DNA of 61,835 bases from Verrucomicrobia subdivision 3 bacterium UBA693 (lineage in GTDB: Bacteria > Verrucomicrobiota > Verrucomicrobiia > Limisphaerales > UBA8199), in assembly GCA_002298785.1 (NCBI GenBank), contig DBMR01000072.1:1-61835 (forward strand), read 5' to 3'. Under the pieces are notes generated by a model. It did not search any database. It had not been told where the DNA came from and worked only from the letters and a program-made list of their open reading frames with translations. Numbering within the stretch: position 1 is the first letter of the stretch; every line of letters starts with the position of its first letter. Of this stretch, positions 14,620-24,761 are shown in pieces. The translations under genes were made by a program, and so were the position numbers.

Positions 14620-16245
14620 ATGAAAACTGGAGCGTTCAATTTGGTTTGCCTGCTGATCGCCGGGTGGTTTGCCATCCCGGTCGCTGGGGCGTCGAAGCCG
14701 AATATTGTGATCTTCCTTGCCGATGACATGGGTTACTCGGACGCGTCGTGCTATGGAGGAGAGATCTCCACGCCAAATCTCGATACCCTGGCCCGGGGAG
14801 GTTTGCGGTATACGCAATTCTACAACACGGCGCGCTGCTGGCCGTCGAGAGCGGCTTTGCTGACCGGTTATTATGCACAGCAGGTGCGCCGGGACACGGT
14901 GCCCGGGGTGAAGAGCGGGACGATGGGTGAAAGACCCGCCTGGGCCCGTTTATTGCCGGAGTTGCTCCAACCATTGGGCTACCGGTCGTATCATTCCGGT
15001 AAATGGCACCTGGATGGCAAGCCGCTGCAAAACGGGTTCGATCACTCCTATCTGCTGGACGATCATGACCGCAATTTTGCGCCCCGCCGGCACAGCGAAG
15101 ATGATAGGGCACTGCCGCCAGTAGCCAACGGCACAGGCTACTACAGCAGCACTGCCATTGCGGATCACACCATCAAGTACTTGAAGGAACACGCGGACAA
15201 ATATGCGCAACTTCCTTTCTTTGCCTATGTAGCGTTCATCACCCCCCATTTCCCGTTGCAGGCGCCAGCGGAAGATGTGGCGCGATATCAGGGCCGATAC
15301 GCGCGGGGTTGGGACCTGATGCGGGCGGAACGTTGGGTGCGCATGGAAGAACTGGGAATCGGCGGTAATGCGCTTTCGGAGGTCGAGCGGGATTTGGGAC
15401 CTCCTTACGCGTTCCCGGAAGATCTGAAAAAGCTCGGGTCGAATGAAGTGAACCGACCCGTCCCCTGGACCACGCTCAGCATTGCTCAACAGAAGTTTCA
15501 GGCGGACAAGATGGCGGTACACGCGGCCATGGTACATCGCATGGACCACGAGATTGGCCGGGTACTGACCCAACTGCGCGCGATGGGGGCGATGGAGAAT
15601 ACTATGATTTTATTCCTGTCCGACAACGGTGCGAGCGCCGAGATGATGATCCGTGGCGACGGCCACAATCCCTCCGCCGCTTTGGGTGCGAGCGGGACTT
15701 TTCTATGCCTGGGACCCGGGTGGTCGAGCCTCGCCAACACACCCTTTCGGCGGCACAAAACCTGGGTCCATGAAGGCGGTATTGCCACGCCGCTGATCGT
15801 GCATTGGCCGCAAGGAATTAAGGCTCGCGGCGAAGTGCGACAGGTGCCTGGCCATCTCATTGACCTGGTTCCGACGGTTCTCGACATTGCCGGGGGCAAG
15901 CGTGTTCAAACCTGGGCTGGGCAGGCGATTCCCCAGCCGCCCGGGAAAAGCCTGGTTCCGTCGTTTGCCGGAGAGGGCACCGTGGCTCATGAATCCCTCT
16001 GGTGGTGGCACGAGGACAATCGCGCCCTGCGCGCCGGGGATTGGAAAATCGTGGCGGCGGGGAAAAACCGTCCCTGGGAGCTTTACGACCTACGGAGCGA
16101 CCGCGCGGAGATGAACGATTTGGCAACACAACGGCCGGAAAAGGTCCGCGAGTTGGCGGAAGAGTGGACGCGACAGATGGAAGAATTCTCTGCTCTTGCC
16201 AGGAAAGATTTACCGGCGGCGGCGAAAGCCTCTTCCACGAAATGA
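14620..16245 (+). CDS. Exported sulfatase (formylglycine type)
   Basis: A signal peptide of about 24 residues precedes the alkaline-phosphatase-like sulfatase fold. The metal-binding Asp pair is in FLADDMGYSD (35-36), and the modified Cys73 is in RCWPSRAALLTG, matching the C-x-P-S-R consensus. Family members use a formylglycine made from this Cys to hydrolyse sulfate esters. The length of 541 residues is normal for the family. An in-frame SxxHFPL region (ITPHFPLQAP) and DNGAS near 330 belong to the active site. It is followed with a 4-base ATGA overlap by another sulfatase, so the two are cotranslated. The substrate is probably a sulfated glycan. Confidence 0.92.
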   Translation: MKTGAFNLVCLLIAGWFAIPVAGASKPNIVIFLADDMGYSDASCYGGEISTPNLDTLARGGLRYTQFYNTARCWPSRAALLTGYYAQQVRRDTVPGVKSGTMGERPAWARLLPELLQPLGYRSYHSGKWHLDGKPLQNGFDHSYLLDDHDRNFAPRRHSEDDRALPPVANGTGYYSSTAIADHTIKYLKEHADKYAQLPFFAYVAFITPHFPLQAPAEDVARYQGRYARGWDLMRAERWVRMEELGIGGNALSEVERDLGPPYAFPEDLKKLGSNEVNRPVPWTTLSIAQQKFQADKMAVHAAMVHRMDHEIGRVLTQLRAMGAMENTMILFLSDNGASAEMMIRGDGHNPSAALGASGTFLCLGPGWSSLANTPFRRHKTWVHEGGIATPLIVHWPQGIKARGEVRQVPGHLIDLVPTVLDIAGGKRVQTWAGQAIPQPPGKSLVPSFAGEGTVAHESLWWWHEDNRALRAGDWKIVAAGKNRPWELYDLRSDRAEMNDLATQRPEKVRELAEEWTRQMEEFSALARKDLPAAAKASSTK

Positions 16246-17693
16246 AGAAGAAGATGACCTCGACATTATTTGGAACTTTACGACGCCTGCGGCGACACTC
16301 GGCAGCGGTCCTGGTGCTGCCGATGCTGCTGGCCTGGAGTTGCGGTGCTGCGGAACGGCCGAACATCCTGTTCATACTCGCCGATCAATGGCGTGCGCAG
16401 GCCTTCAGTCACGCGGGAGATCCCAATGTGCGCACGCCGCACATCGATACTCTCGGGCGTGAAGGCTTGCGCTTTGTAAATGCGATTGCTGGGGTGCCGG
16501 TGTGTTGTCCGGCGCGGGCCACGCTGGTCACAGGGCAGCGCGCTTTGACCCATGGAGTCATTTTAAACGATGTTCCGCTTTCACCAGATGCGATATCTAT
16601 CGCGAAGGTGCTTGCGGCTGCCGGCTACGCCACGGGCTACATTGGGAAGTGGCATCTGAATGGGGGTGGCCGTTCCGCCTTCATACCGCGGGAGCGCCGG
16701 CAGGGTTTCGACTACTGGAAGGTGCTGGAGTGCACGCATGATTACAACCAGTCGTTCTATTATGCCGATGGGCCCGAGAAGTTGAAGTGGGAAGGGTACG
16801 ACGCGGTGGCTCAGACCCGGGATGCTCAAATCTACCTGCGCGACCATGCGGATGGAAAGCGTCCATTCTTCCTGTTCCTGGCGTGGGGACCACCTCACGA
16901 TCCATATCAAACGGCACCCCAACGTTACCGCGATCAATATCGGCCCGAAGCGATGAAACTCAGAGAAAATGTTCCGATGGAGTTGAGGGATCGTGTGAAA
17001 GCTGCGTTAGCGGGCTACTACGCACATTGCGCGGCGCTGGACGATTGTGTGGGGGAACTGATGGGGACTTTGCGGGAGACCGGTCTGGAGCGAAACACCC
17101 TGGTGGTCTTCACCTCGGATCACGGCGACCTGCTTGGCTCCCACGGCGGCTTCAATAAACAACAGCCCTACGATGAATCCATCCGGGTGCCTTTGATTTT
17201 CAGCTGGCCCGAGGGCTTTGGATCGCGTGGACGGGTGCTGGAGGTCGTGATCGGCCAGGAAGACCTTATGCCAACTCTGCTGGGCTTGTGCCGGGTGTCG
17301 ATTCCCAGGACGGTGGAGGGCTTGGATTTCAGCAAGTACCTGCGCGGCGGCAAGGACCCGTCGGATGGCGCGGTCCTAATCTCTTCGGTCGCTCCCTTTG
17401 GCCAGTGGGAGCGCCGGCATGGAGGGCGGGAGTTTCGCGGTATCCGGACCGCCCGCTACACTTACGTCCGGGACCTGTCCGGGCCATGGCTGCTGTTTGA
17501 TAATGAAACCGACCCAGATCAGCGGACGAACCTGGTGCACGCAGTCGAGCACGGTCGCGAGTTGAAAAAACTGGATTCTTTACTTAAGCGCAAACTCGAG
17601 TCTAACCGTGACGAGTTTCTTCCAGCGGAGAGCTACATCCGTCGATGGGGATATCAAGTCGACACAAATGGGACCGTGCGCTACGCACCGTGA
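16242..17693 (+). CDS. Second exported sulfatase, translationally coupled
   Basis: The ATG at 16242 overlaps the preceding stop (ATGA), giving 483 residues; a frame open back to 16002 is unlikely to be used. A hydrophobic leader (AAVLVLPMLLAWSCG) is followed by ILFILADQWRAQAFSH, where Asp-Gln replaces the usual Asp-Asp as in iduronate-2-sulfatase and N-sulfoglucosamine sulfohydrolase relatives. The formylglycine motif is CCPAR (Cys88 with Pro90 and Arg92). DHGDLLGSHGG near the middle is the second metal-binding strand. The three genes from 14620 to 20824 form one overlapping plus-strand unit. Confidence 0.9.
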   Translation: MKKKMTSTLFGTLRRLRRHSAAVLVLPMLLAWSCGAAERPNILFILADQWRAQAFSHAGDPNVRTPHIDTLGREGLRFVNAIAGVPVCCPARATLVTGQRALTHGVILNDVPLSPDAISIAKVLAAAGYATGYIGKWHLNGGGRSAFIPRERRQGFDYWKVLECTHDYNQSFYYADGPEKLKWEGYDAVAQTRDAQIYLRDHADGKRPFFLFLAWGPPHDPYQTAPQRYRDQYRPEAMKLRENVPMELRDRVKAALAGYYAHCAALDDCVGELMGTLRETGLERNTLVVFTSDHGDLLGSHGGFNKQQPYDESIRVPLIFSWPEGFGSRGRVLEVVIGQEDLMPTLLGLCRVSIPRTVEGLDFSKYLRGGKDPSDGAVLISSVAPFGQWERRHGGREFRGIRTARYTYVRDLSGPWLLFDNETDPDQRTNLVHAVEHGRELKKLDSLLKRKLESNRDEFLPAESYIRRWGYQVDTNGTVRYAP

Positions 17694-17713
17694 TCAAACT
17701 CAGATCGTCCACC

Positions 17714-20700
17714 ATGACCGCCATGTTTTCCCGTAGATTACTTTGGAATTCCCTCTTGTGCTTTTTGCTCAGCTCGTTCCCGTCGTCGGGGGGTGAGGCG
17801 ATCAGTCTGCGTGCGCTTGAACTGCGGCCGCACGTTATTGAGACAAACGGCGTCATCGCGGTTGAATACCGGTCGGGGGACGCGGTGGTGGGAAGAGCTG
17901 CAGCGTCGGCACCGGCCGGAGTCGAACTCCGGGTTCCGGGCACGAACTCCGTGCCGGTCCTTTTCAATTCGAAGACTTTTCAGAATGGAGCCATGGAGTT
18001 GGGGCCGGTTCGGGTCGGGGCGCTGGTGCTGCGATTTCGCTTGGTGCAGAAGACGTCGGCATTGGTGGAGCGTGTGTTGGAGGTTAGCGCTGAATCAGCG
18101 CAACGATTTGCGGTGACGTTCCCATTGGATGTGGTGCCGGAGGGAGAATTTGCTTCGTTCACAGGTCCAGAAAAGGCGCGCAGTTTATACGACACCGTGC
18201 GCGGTTCCCCGCGGGTGGAGACGTTTCCGGTGGGGATGGTGCAGACCTCCGACCTGGTGATTGGGATGGCGGCGGATTCTCCGGGTTTGTGGGAGAATCG
18301 TTGTCAGGTACTGCTGGATCCGCCCGCGCATCGGCTGGCGATCCTGGCCGGGGATGGTCGCGAGCCGTACCCGCTGGTCATCAAACCACCCGAAGATGCA
18401 CGCGACACTTACCAATATCAAATGGATGGCTGGCAGAACCTGGCTGCCGGTGAGACCCGTCGATTCACTACCTGGGTTTTTATCAGCCCGGCTCGTAACC
18501 ATTATGACGCCCAGGTTGCTGCTCATCTCGCCGTCGCCAACGGCAAGGGCTGGAATTCCTCGGTCGTCGAGGCGATCCTGCGGAACACCTCGCTTTTCCT
18601 GTTGCGGCGGAATCTTGCGCTCGATGCCAATCTCCAGCCGCTTGATGGCCGTTACATCTTCATTTCCGGTCCGGGCTACGGTTGGAAGCAATGGGTCTCC
18701 GACGGTTTTTATACCGCGTTGGGGCTGGATGATCCGGAGAAGACGATCGAGTCGAACCGGGCGGTATTTTGGACCCGCATGGATTATGAGGATAACGCCC
18801 AATACTACCTGATCTGGGCGGCCTTGATGAAGCGGGCCGGGGGAACCGTGAATGAAAGCCTCGTGCGCCGCGCGTATGAATTCCTGCGGCAGCATGAAAG
18901 TGGCGGGTTGTATATCCCGCCGCCCTTGCCCGGGTCGCCCAATCCCAAGGGGTGGAAGACCTACCATGATGTTTTGCCGTATGACGATGACGATAGTCCG
19001 GCCAGTGACCAGGGATTTCATTGTGGCGCGCTGCTTGCGGCGCGTGAACTGGGGCTGGGGGTAAGTGAGGCAGACATTGAAAACGCGGTGGAGGCGTATC
19101 GATCTCTGTTCAATGCTGAGAAGGGCTTTATGCCCACCAGTCGCAAATTACGCGATACCCTGGGGCAGGACACTCTCTACGGTGCCACCCTCACTTACGC
19201 GGTGTTCGGCTTGAAGTTGTTGACCGACGACCAGGTCCTGACCCATTTCCGGACTTCGGAGAAAGTGAAAACGCCTTACGGTCTGCGGGTGATTTCCCAG
19301 GCTGATGGTTCGTTGCTGCCGGAACACAGCGGCGTTTATTGTTACGGAGGTTCCTGGTTTCTGAACGATGCCGCGAATTACCTCCTCGCCGGAGTGCATG
19401 GATTGCCCGAGACCGAAGTGGACGCCTTGCTGGTGCAACGCATCGCCCAGGAGATCGCTCATGTGCCGGCATTCAACGAGTCGATTAGCACGGTTACCGG
19501 TCAGCCCCATGGGCACATCCTTTACTCGTGGAACTCGGGATACTGGTGGTTACGCCGCGAAATCCGCCGGCGGCTCGGGCAGAGCGGGCCAGACCCGGTG
19601 GATGCGGCCATCGATCGGCGATTGGGGGTGCGGCGGGAGAATGGCGAGTTGAAACTGGCCCCGGACCGTGTCGCTCCACCATCGGCAGGGGCTGGCGCCG
19701 GGGCGAAAACCTGGCCCGATCGTCTCATCGGCTACACCGCGCTGCGGACCGACCTGCCGGGAGGACGTCATGCGAATGTTCGCACGATGCGAGCGACGGT
19801 GACTAAAGCGGATGGATCGGGCAAGCGAACGATGGCGGAGCAACTTGCAGATGGCCCCGATGCCTGGACACAGTTTGCCGGTTGGTCACCGGACGGGGAT
19901 CAAGCCATTGTCTATCGAGGTTGGCAAAACCCTGAAAACGCCAGGTGGGAAGAGGAGCACAGGACCTTTCGCTTCACGACGAATGCCTGGCTACTCGATT
20001 CCTACCTGGTCAACCTCGCTTCGGGGAAGGTTGAGAATGTGACCGCGGTTGAGAGGGTCAGTTTTTACAATAGCGGTCTTTTCTTTTGGCCGAGCGACCC
20101 TGCTAAACTGGGCTTTACCGCGTTGATCGAGGGCAATTCGCATCCCTTTCGCATGGATCGGGACGGCAGGAACAAGCTGGATCTGACCAAAAATTCCAAG
20201 GAGTTCAGCTACGGATTCACGAGTTCACGGGATGGGAAGCGGATCAGTTACCACAAGAATTATCACATATTTCTCGCGGATGCTGATGGCTCGAATGCGA
20301 CTGAGGTGGTGACCGGGAAGCCGTTCAACTTTGGAGCGACCTGGTCGCCGAATAGCCGGTGGGTGCTGTTTCTAGCGGGGGAGCATCATAATTGTCACCC
20401 ACATGTTGTGGCGGCCGACGGGACTGGGCTCAGAAAGCTGGCCGATCGTGGCGGGTATAGTGGCTCGGTGGAGTTTCTCGACGTCCCGGACTTTCACGAA
20501 GGGAGCAGCGATGTGCCGGTTTGGGCAGTCGACGGTCAGTCGGTGTATTACACCGCGCTGGTCGGGGGAAACGTCGAACTATTTCGAGTCAACCTGGAGG
20601 GCAAAACTGAGCAGATGACAAAATCCGCCCCGGGAACATTGCATTATCATCCTGAACCATCGCCTGACGGACAGTGGCTAGTCTGCGGTTCAAAGCGTGA

Positions 20701-20824
20701 TGGGGTAAGGCAATTATGCCTGGTGCGCCTGGCGGACAGAACCGAGCGACAGATCACGGACCTTAGGCCGGGCCAGGCGGCCATGTGGCCTCATTGGCAG
20801 CCTCGTCTTGGTGATCCGCGGTGA
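17714..20824 (+). CDS. Exported fusion of a glycosidase-like helical domain and a TolB-type beta-propeller
   Basis: About 1036 residues. After a signal peptide come 230 or so beta-rich residues, then a helical region (about 250-620) resembling six-hairpin (alpha/alpha)6 glycosidases, with aromatic and acidic clusters such as WTRMDYEDNAQYYLIWAAL and DVLPYDDDDSPASDQGFH. The last 350 residues are TolB/WD40-like repeats (SPDGDQAIVYRG, SRDGKRISYH, SPNSRWVLFL, SPDGQWLVCG). Starts at 17690 (GTG overlapping the sulfatase stop as GTGA), 17714 and 17723 are all possible. The catalytic residues of the helical domain were not identified. Cotranscription with two sulfatases points to the same glycan. Confidence 0.75.
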   Translation: MTAMFSRRLLWNSLLCFLLSSFPSSGGEAISLRALELRPHVIETNGVIAVEYRSGDAVVGRAAASAPAGVELRVPGTNSVPVLFNSKTFQNGAMELGPVRVGALVLRFRLVQKTSALVERVLEVSAESAQRFAVTFPLDVVPEGEFASFTGPEKARSLYDTVRGSPRVETFPVGMVQTSDLVIGMAADSPGLWENRCQVLLDPPAHRLAILAGDGREPYPLVIKPPEDARDTYQYQMDGWQNLAAGETRRFTTWVFISPARNHYDAQVAAHLAVANGKGWNSSVVEAILRNTSLFLLRRNLALDANLQPLDGRYIFISGPGYGWKQWVSDGFYTALGLDDPEKTIESNRAVFWTRMDYEDNAQYYLIWAALMKRAGGTVNESLVRRAYEFLRQHESGGLYIPPPLPGSPNPKGWKTYHDVLPYDDDDSPASDQGFHCGALLAARELGLGVSEADIENAVEAYRSLFNAEKGFMPTSRKLRDTLGQDTLYGATLTYAVFGLKLLTDDQVLTHFRTSEKVKTPYGLRVISQADGSLLPEHSGVYCYGGSWFLNDAANYLLAGVHGLPETEVDALLVQRIAQEIAHVPAFNESISTVTGQPHGHILYSWNSGYWWLRREIRRRLGQSGPDPVDAAIDRRLGVRRENGELKLAPDRVAPPSAGAGAGAKTWPDRLIGYTALRTDLPGGRHANVRTMRATVTKADGSGKRTMAEQLADGPDAWTQFAGWSPDGDQAIVYRGWQNPENARWEEEHRTFRFTTNAWLLDSYLVNLASGKVENVTAVERVSFYNSGLFFWPSDPAKLGFTALIEGNSHPFRMDRDGRNKLDLTKNSKEFSYGFTSSRDGKRISYHKNYHIFLADADGSNATEVVTGKPFNFGATWSPNSRWVLFLAGEHHNCHPHVVAADGTGLRKLADRGGYSGSVEFLDVPDFHEGSSDVPVWAVDGQSVYYTALVGGNVELFRVNLEGKTEQMTKSAPGTLHYHPEPSPDGQWLVCGSKRDGVRQLCLVRLADRTERQITDLRPGQAAMWPHWQPRLGDPR

Positions 20825-20930
20825 TTCTCCGGCCTGCGCCCAGGTTAAAGGGTGGTCATTTGGATCGGTGCCGACCACTCCGGGGGCGAACGTGGAGGCA
20901 GCAAATCCGGACAGGAGAACTCCTCGCGGA

Positions 20931-22910
20931 TCATGGCTGTGGTTGTAACGGTCGGTAGAATCGGGCTCTGGCCGCAGGTTCACGCAAGACTACGGCTTGA
21001 AGAAACCGGAAGCTGTCCGAGAGGTAGCCTTCATAACCGGCGGGTTTGCCATCCCATGTAGTCCAGTCGATGCCTTTCGGGTATTCATTAACGGCGCCGT
21101 TTTGAAAACCGCCCTGGACCTGGCGCGAGAGCATCGCCCGCAGAATTTCGTCCGCGGGCGTTGGGTCACCCGCGACATAATGGGCGGCGAGGAAATGCAG
21201 CACCTGGCCGGCGGTGATGCCGCCGTTCATGTAGTAGCCAAAAGTGTCGGTGCCGTCTTCGCGGGTAGGGGCACCGGCGCCGCCGGGTAACAAGTAGTCT
21301 GCCCGGCGCACGGGGACCAACATGGGCGGTACGCCCAGGTCGAAGCGTTTGAACCCAACTTCCGCCATTTTGCGTCGAATTCGCCGAAGTATTTCCCGGC
21401 CAGTGTTAGGATCGACGAGCCCATACTCGATCGCGAGCCCGTTCAGGATGGGTGAGGCATAATCGTGCGTTTCGCCATCAGCGCTTTTCCACCAGATCAA
21501 CCAGCCGGTTTTCGGGTCGAAGAAGGTCTGGAAATACCTGGACTTTAGGCGGGTGGCCAGGTCCGTATAGCGTTGTTGTTGAACCCCGCGGTGCATTTTG
21601 CGCTCGAGGTCTGCCAGGCATCGCCAGGCTCGGTAAATAAGCGCGTTGCTATACGCGTCTTTGTGGCCGCAATTCAAGGCGTCCCACCACGCGCAGGATC
21701 GTCCGGGTTCGACGAGGGTGCCGGCGTTCCCGCTCTGAACTGCTTCGACCAAACCGTCACCGTCCACATCCCGATGTGCCAGGTAATCCGCGATCAATTC
21801 CAGTCGTTCGATGCGATGCTTCAGCCAAGCCAGGTCGCCGGTGGTCTCCGCATAATCCCAGGCGGCGATGATGGGCCCAGCGTTGGCGTCCAGGAATTTG
21901 GTCTTGTCCCAGTAGCAAATCATCTCACCCGACGGCAGAGTTTTGTTTTCCAGCCACCAATCCAGGGTGCGTCGGACCAGGTTCATGGTGGAAATTTCCC
22001 TGGTCAGGTTCGGCGTCCAAAATGCTTGGTCGGCATAGAACCACAGGGAGCAGCTTGCCGGGTCGCTGATGACATTGTTGGCCAACATGCCGGGAGGAGC
22101 GCTGAAAGGATTGCCGGGGTCGCCCCACCGAGCTGTCGGCTGGAAAGCGCCGAACCAACCGCGGCGGGTGGAACTCCATAATTCATTCTGGTGCAAATCA
22201 TGCGGACGATCCAGGCGCAGCGGTTTGAGTGTCAATCGGCAAGTCTGACGCGGACGCAGTTGAGGCAGTTCCACGATCAGGTCGACCGCATGGTGCGCCC
22301 GACTGCCTTCCAGCCGCGCTTTCAAGGGCGATCGATGACTCGTGGTTAACAGCATCTGCCCGAAGTCTGGCGCGCTGACAATCGCGGGCAGCCGCAAGGA
22401 ACCATCCGCCTCCCAGGCTTGAGGCAGCACCGTAGTGGGTGTCGCTTTCGGATCAAACGCGAATACCAGCTCCGCCTTTGTGATCGAGGTCCACCCGTCA
22501 CCATCAGATGAATAATCCATTTCCAGTTCATCCAATCCGGGCTGCAATTTCCAAACGAGCGTGGCGCCGGGCGCAGCGTTAACCCTATAAGTGACACTGC
22601 CGCCGCGGCCGCTCTGGCGAGCCGAGACGAGTTCAGTGGCGGTATGCGATTTCCCATTCACTTCAACGCGCAAGCTGACACCTGTATCGGCCCGCAGCAA
22701 ATTGGTTGCCGCGCGAACGCCATTTTCCGTATCCCAACCCAAGTGAAGGATGCGTGCGCTGGACAGGTCGGTTTGCAGGTGCAGCATCGGCGCCTTGCGG
22801 CCACTGGTATTTGTCGCTGCCTTGCTGCCCGCGCCCGAATCGGCCTCTGCGGATGTCGACCACCAGGTTGCGGTAAAGGCCAGGATTATGGACGCGGCAA
22901 ATGTTTTCAT
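20931..22910 (-). CDS. Exported six-hairpin glycosidase-like protein
   Basis: The 659-residue protein begins with a signal peptide ending near AEADS. An N-terminal beta-sandwich of about 250 residues is followed by an (alpha/alpha)6 barrel region. Its motif HRDVDGDGLVEAVQSGN and a WWDALNCGHKDAY segment resemble the glycogen-debranching / amylo-alpha-1,6-glucosidase-like and GH63/GH78/GH116-like clans, where such acidic residues are catalytic. DTFGYYMNGGITAGQ lies near the C-terminus. The exact GH family is uncertain. The gene converges with the TolB-fusion gene, 106 bases apart, and is followed at 23069 by another sulfatase on the same strand. Confidence 0.7.
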   Translation of the reverse strand: MKTFAASIILAFTATWWSTSAEADSGAGSKAATNTSGRKAPMLHLQTDLSSARILHLGWDTENGVRAATNLLRADTGVSLRVEVNGKSHTATELVSARQSGRGGSVTYRVNAAPGATLVWKLQPGLDELEMDYSSDGDGWTSITKAELVFAFDPKATPTTVLPQAWEADGSLRLPAIVSAPDFGQMLLTTSHRSPLKARLEGSRAHHAVDLIVELPQLRPRQTCRLTLKPLRLDRPHDLHQNELWSSTRRGWFGAFQPTARWGDPGNPFSAPPGMLANNVISDPASCSLWFYADQAFWTPNLTREISTMNLVRRTLDWWLENKTLPSGEMICYWDKTKFLDANAGPIIAAWDYAETTGDLAWLKHRIERLELIADYLAHRDVDGDGLVEAVQSGNAGTLVEPGRSCAWWDALNCGHKDAYSNALIYRAWRCLADLERKMHRGVQQQRYTDLATRLKSRYFQTFFDPKTGWLIWWKSADGETHDYASPILNGLAIEYGLVDPNTGREILRRIRRKMAEVGFKRFDLGVPPMLVPVRRADYLLPGGAGAPTREDGTDTFGYYMNGGITAGQVLHFLAAHYVAGDPTPADEILRAMLSRQVQGGFQNGAVNEYPKGIDWTTWDGKPAGYEGYLSDSFRFLQAVVLREPAARARFYRPLQPQP

Positions 22911-23068
22911 GCTGGATAGATTGAGAGAGTGAGAGGTTGGGCGCTAAAAGCAAGCCTGCCAAAGCACAGGGGTACCAGGTGCCTGTAGAACAGAAGGGAA
23001 GCCGTCGTCGTACTTTCAGCGGCGCAGCGAATCGCCCACTGCTGCCTTTGCCTGGCAGCGCCGGGGTA

Positions 23069-24607
23069 TCAGGGGAAATCCTTCATCCACGAGGTTTGCG
23101 GCCAAGGGGTTTGTTTGTCGTAGGGCTGTGCCGCACCAGGGCTACTGCGCCCTTGTTCGATATATTTGCGCATCAGCCGACCCAGGCGCTGCACGATTTC
23201 CGGGTGTTGGGCCGCGAGATTGTGCTGTTCTGCGCGATCGGCCTCGAGATCGTAGAGTTGGTACCGCGGTAGACCTTTAGCCTCCTTGGTGTTCGGACGG
23301 GGCGAACTCCAGCCGCCGGAATCCGGGCACAGCAGCAGTTTCCATTTGCCCTGGCGGATGGCGAAGGAACCATTGACGGAATGATTCACCAGGGCGTCGC
23401 GGCGCGGCGATCCCACTTCGCCTCCGCGCAGCAAGGGCAGGATGCTGACGCTATCTTCACCGACGGTATCCGGCAGGGGCGAGTTCAGCAGATCCGCGCA
23501 GGTGGCCAGCAGGTCCAATTGCCCGATGGTTTGTGAGCAACGGGTGCCGGCCGGGATTTGGCCCGGCCAACGGGCGATGAAGGGAATCCGGTGCCCGCCT
23601 TCAAAAAGGTCCGCCTTGTACCCGCGGAATCCCGCACTCGGATCATGATGGACGGTCTTGAGTTCCTCCAGATTGGCAGCAGGCGCGCAGCCGTTGTCGG
23701 CGGTGAAGATTACCAGCGTATTCGTTCCCAACCCCTTTTGATCCAGGGCGCTCAGCACCTCGCCCACCGACGCGTCGACCTGGGCGACAAAATCACCATA
23801 GGGAGTGGTCCGAGTCTTCCCCTCAAATCCGCCGGTGGGAATGATGGGCGTGTGGGGCGACGAGAAAGCAAGGTAAAGGAAGAATGGCTGGCCGTCGCTC
23901 GCCGACGCGCGTTCGTTGACATACGCAATCGCTTTCTCCGTGAACCGTGGAAGAACATCTCCGTGGTGGAAGTCAGAGCTGATGGCCCCGGCCCGCCACA
24001 TCTTCGGCTTCGGGCTGTCGCCGATGGTATCCCTGGGGACGCTTACGGCGCGATCGTTCTGGAGGTAAACATAAGGAGGCATATCCAACGAAGCGCTGAT
24101 GCCGTAGAAGTAATCAAAGCCGTGGGCGGTGGGTCCGCCGGAGAAGGGTCGTTCATAATCCACGTCGGTGCGCTTCGTTCCCTGGTGTGCCCAATCAACG
24201 CCGAGGTGCCATTTGCCAACCATGGCGGTGGCGTAACCATGAGCGCGCAAAAAATCCGCCACGGTGACTCGGCCTGGTTCAATGAGCGCCGGGTCATAGC
24301 CTTGTAGCACGCCGGATTTGAGCGAGCTGCGCCAGGAATAACGCCCGGTCAATAAGGTGTAACGACTGGGCGTGCAAACGCCCGATGCCGAATGGGCATC
24401 GGTAAAGACGCGCCCCTGCGTGGCGAGCCGGTCCAGGTTCGGTGTTTTCCACGCGCTCTGCGGATTCAGGCAGGACGCGTCGCCCACCCCCATGTCGTCG
24501 GCGAGGATGTAGAGGATGTTTGGTTTCGTCACATTCGTGGCCGCCAGGGCAGGGAGGAGTAGCCCGGCAAGAAACGCCAGCACCGCGAGGATCATGCGCT
24601 TGCTCAT
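23069..24607 (-). CDS. Exported arylsulfatase A-like sulfatase
   Basis: The ATG at 24607 gives 512 residues with a signal peptide (ILAVLAFLAGLLLPALAA). The Asp pair is in YILADDMGVGD (37-38) and the formylglycine Cys78 in SGVCTPSRYTLLTGRYSWRS, a textbook type I sulfatase signature. GKWHLG and AFSSPHTPIIP provide further active-site residues. It is the third sulfatase of the locus and is most like arylsulfatase A / steryl-sulfatase-type proteins. A longer frame to 24763 overlaps the divergent gene and lacks a signal peptide, so it was rejected. It shares a 154-base divergent control region with the NPCBM gene. Confidence 0.93.
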   Translation of the reverse strand: MSKRMILAVLAFLAGLLLPALAATNVTKPNILYILADDMGVGDASCLNPQSAWKTPNLDRLATQGRVFTDAHSASGVCTPSRYTLLTGRYSWRSSLKSGVLQGYDPALIEPGRVTVADFLRAHGYATAMVGKWHLGVDWAHQGTKRTDVDYERPFSGGPTAHGFDYFYGISASLDMPPYVYLQNDRAVSVPRDTIGDSPKPKMWRAGAISSDFHHGDVLPRFTEKAIAYVNERASASDGQPFFLYLAFSSPHTPIIPTGGFEGKTRTTPYGDFVAQVDASVGEVLSALDQKGLGTNTLVIFTADNGCAPAANLEELKTVHHDPSAGFRGYKADLFEGGHRIPFIARWPGQIPAGTRCSQTIGQLDLLATCADLLNSPLPDTVGEDSVSILPLLRGGEVGSPRRDALVNHSVNGSFAIRQGKWKLLLCPDSGGWSSPRPNTKEAKGLPRYQLYDLEADRAEQHNLAAQHPEIVQRLGRLMRKYIEQGRSSPGAAQPYDKQTPWPQTSWMKDFP

Positions 24608-24761
24608 GAGATTCTTTTGACTTGGACAGTGTGGCACCTTTGTCAATGCAAGGCACGCTTTTTGAAATACTGGCTTCAATCCTCCGCAGCCTTCCCGGGC
24701 TGGCCTGTGCGGTTCTTCCCGGAGGCTTGCCCCTCGCGATCCGCTCTGCAAAACTGCGGTC

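Noticed and set aside
16002..16241. N-terminal extension of the second sulfatase
   Set aside because: It lies inside the first sulfatase in another frame, and an ATG overlapping the upstream stop gives a normal signal peptide.
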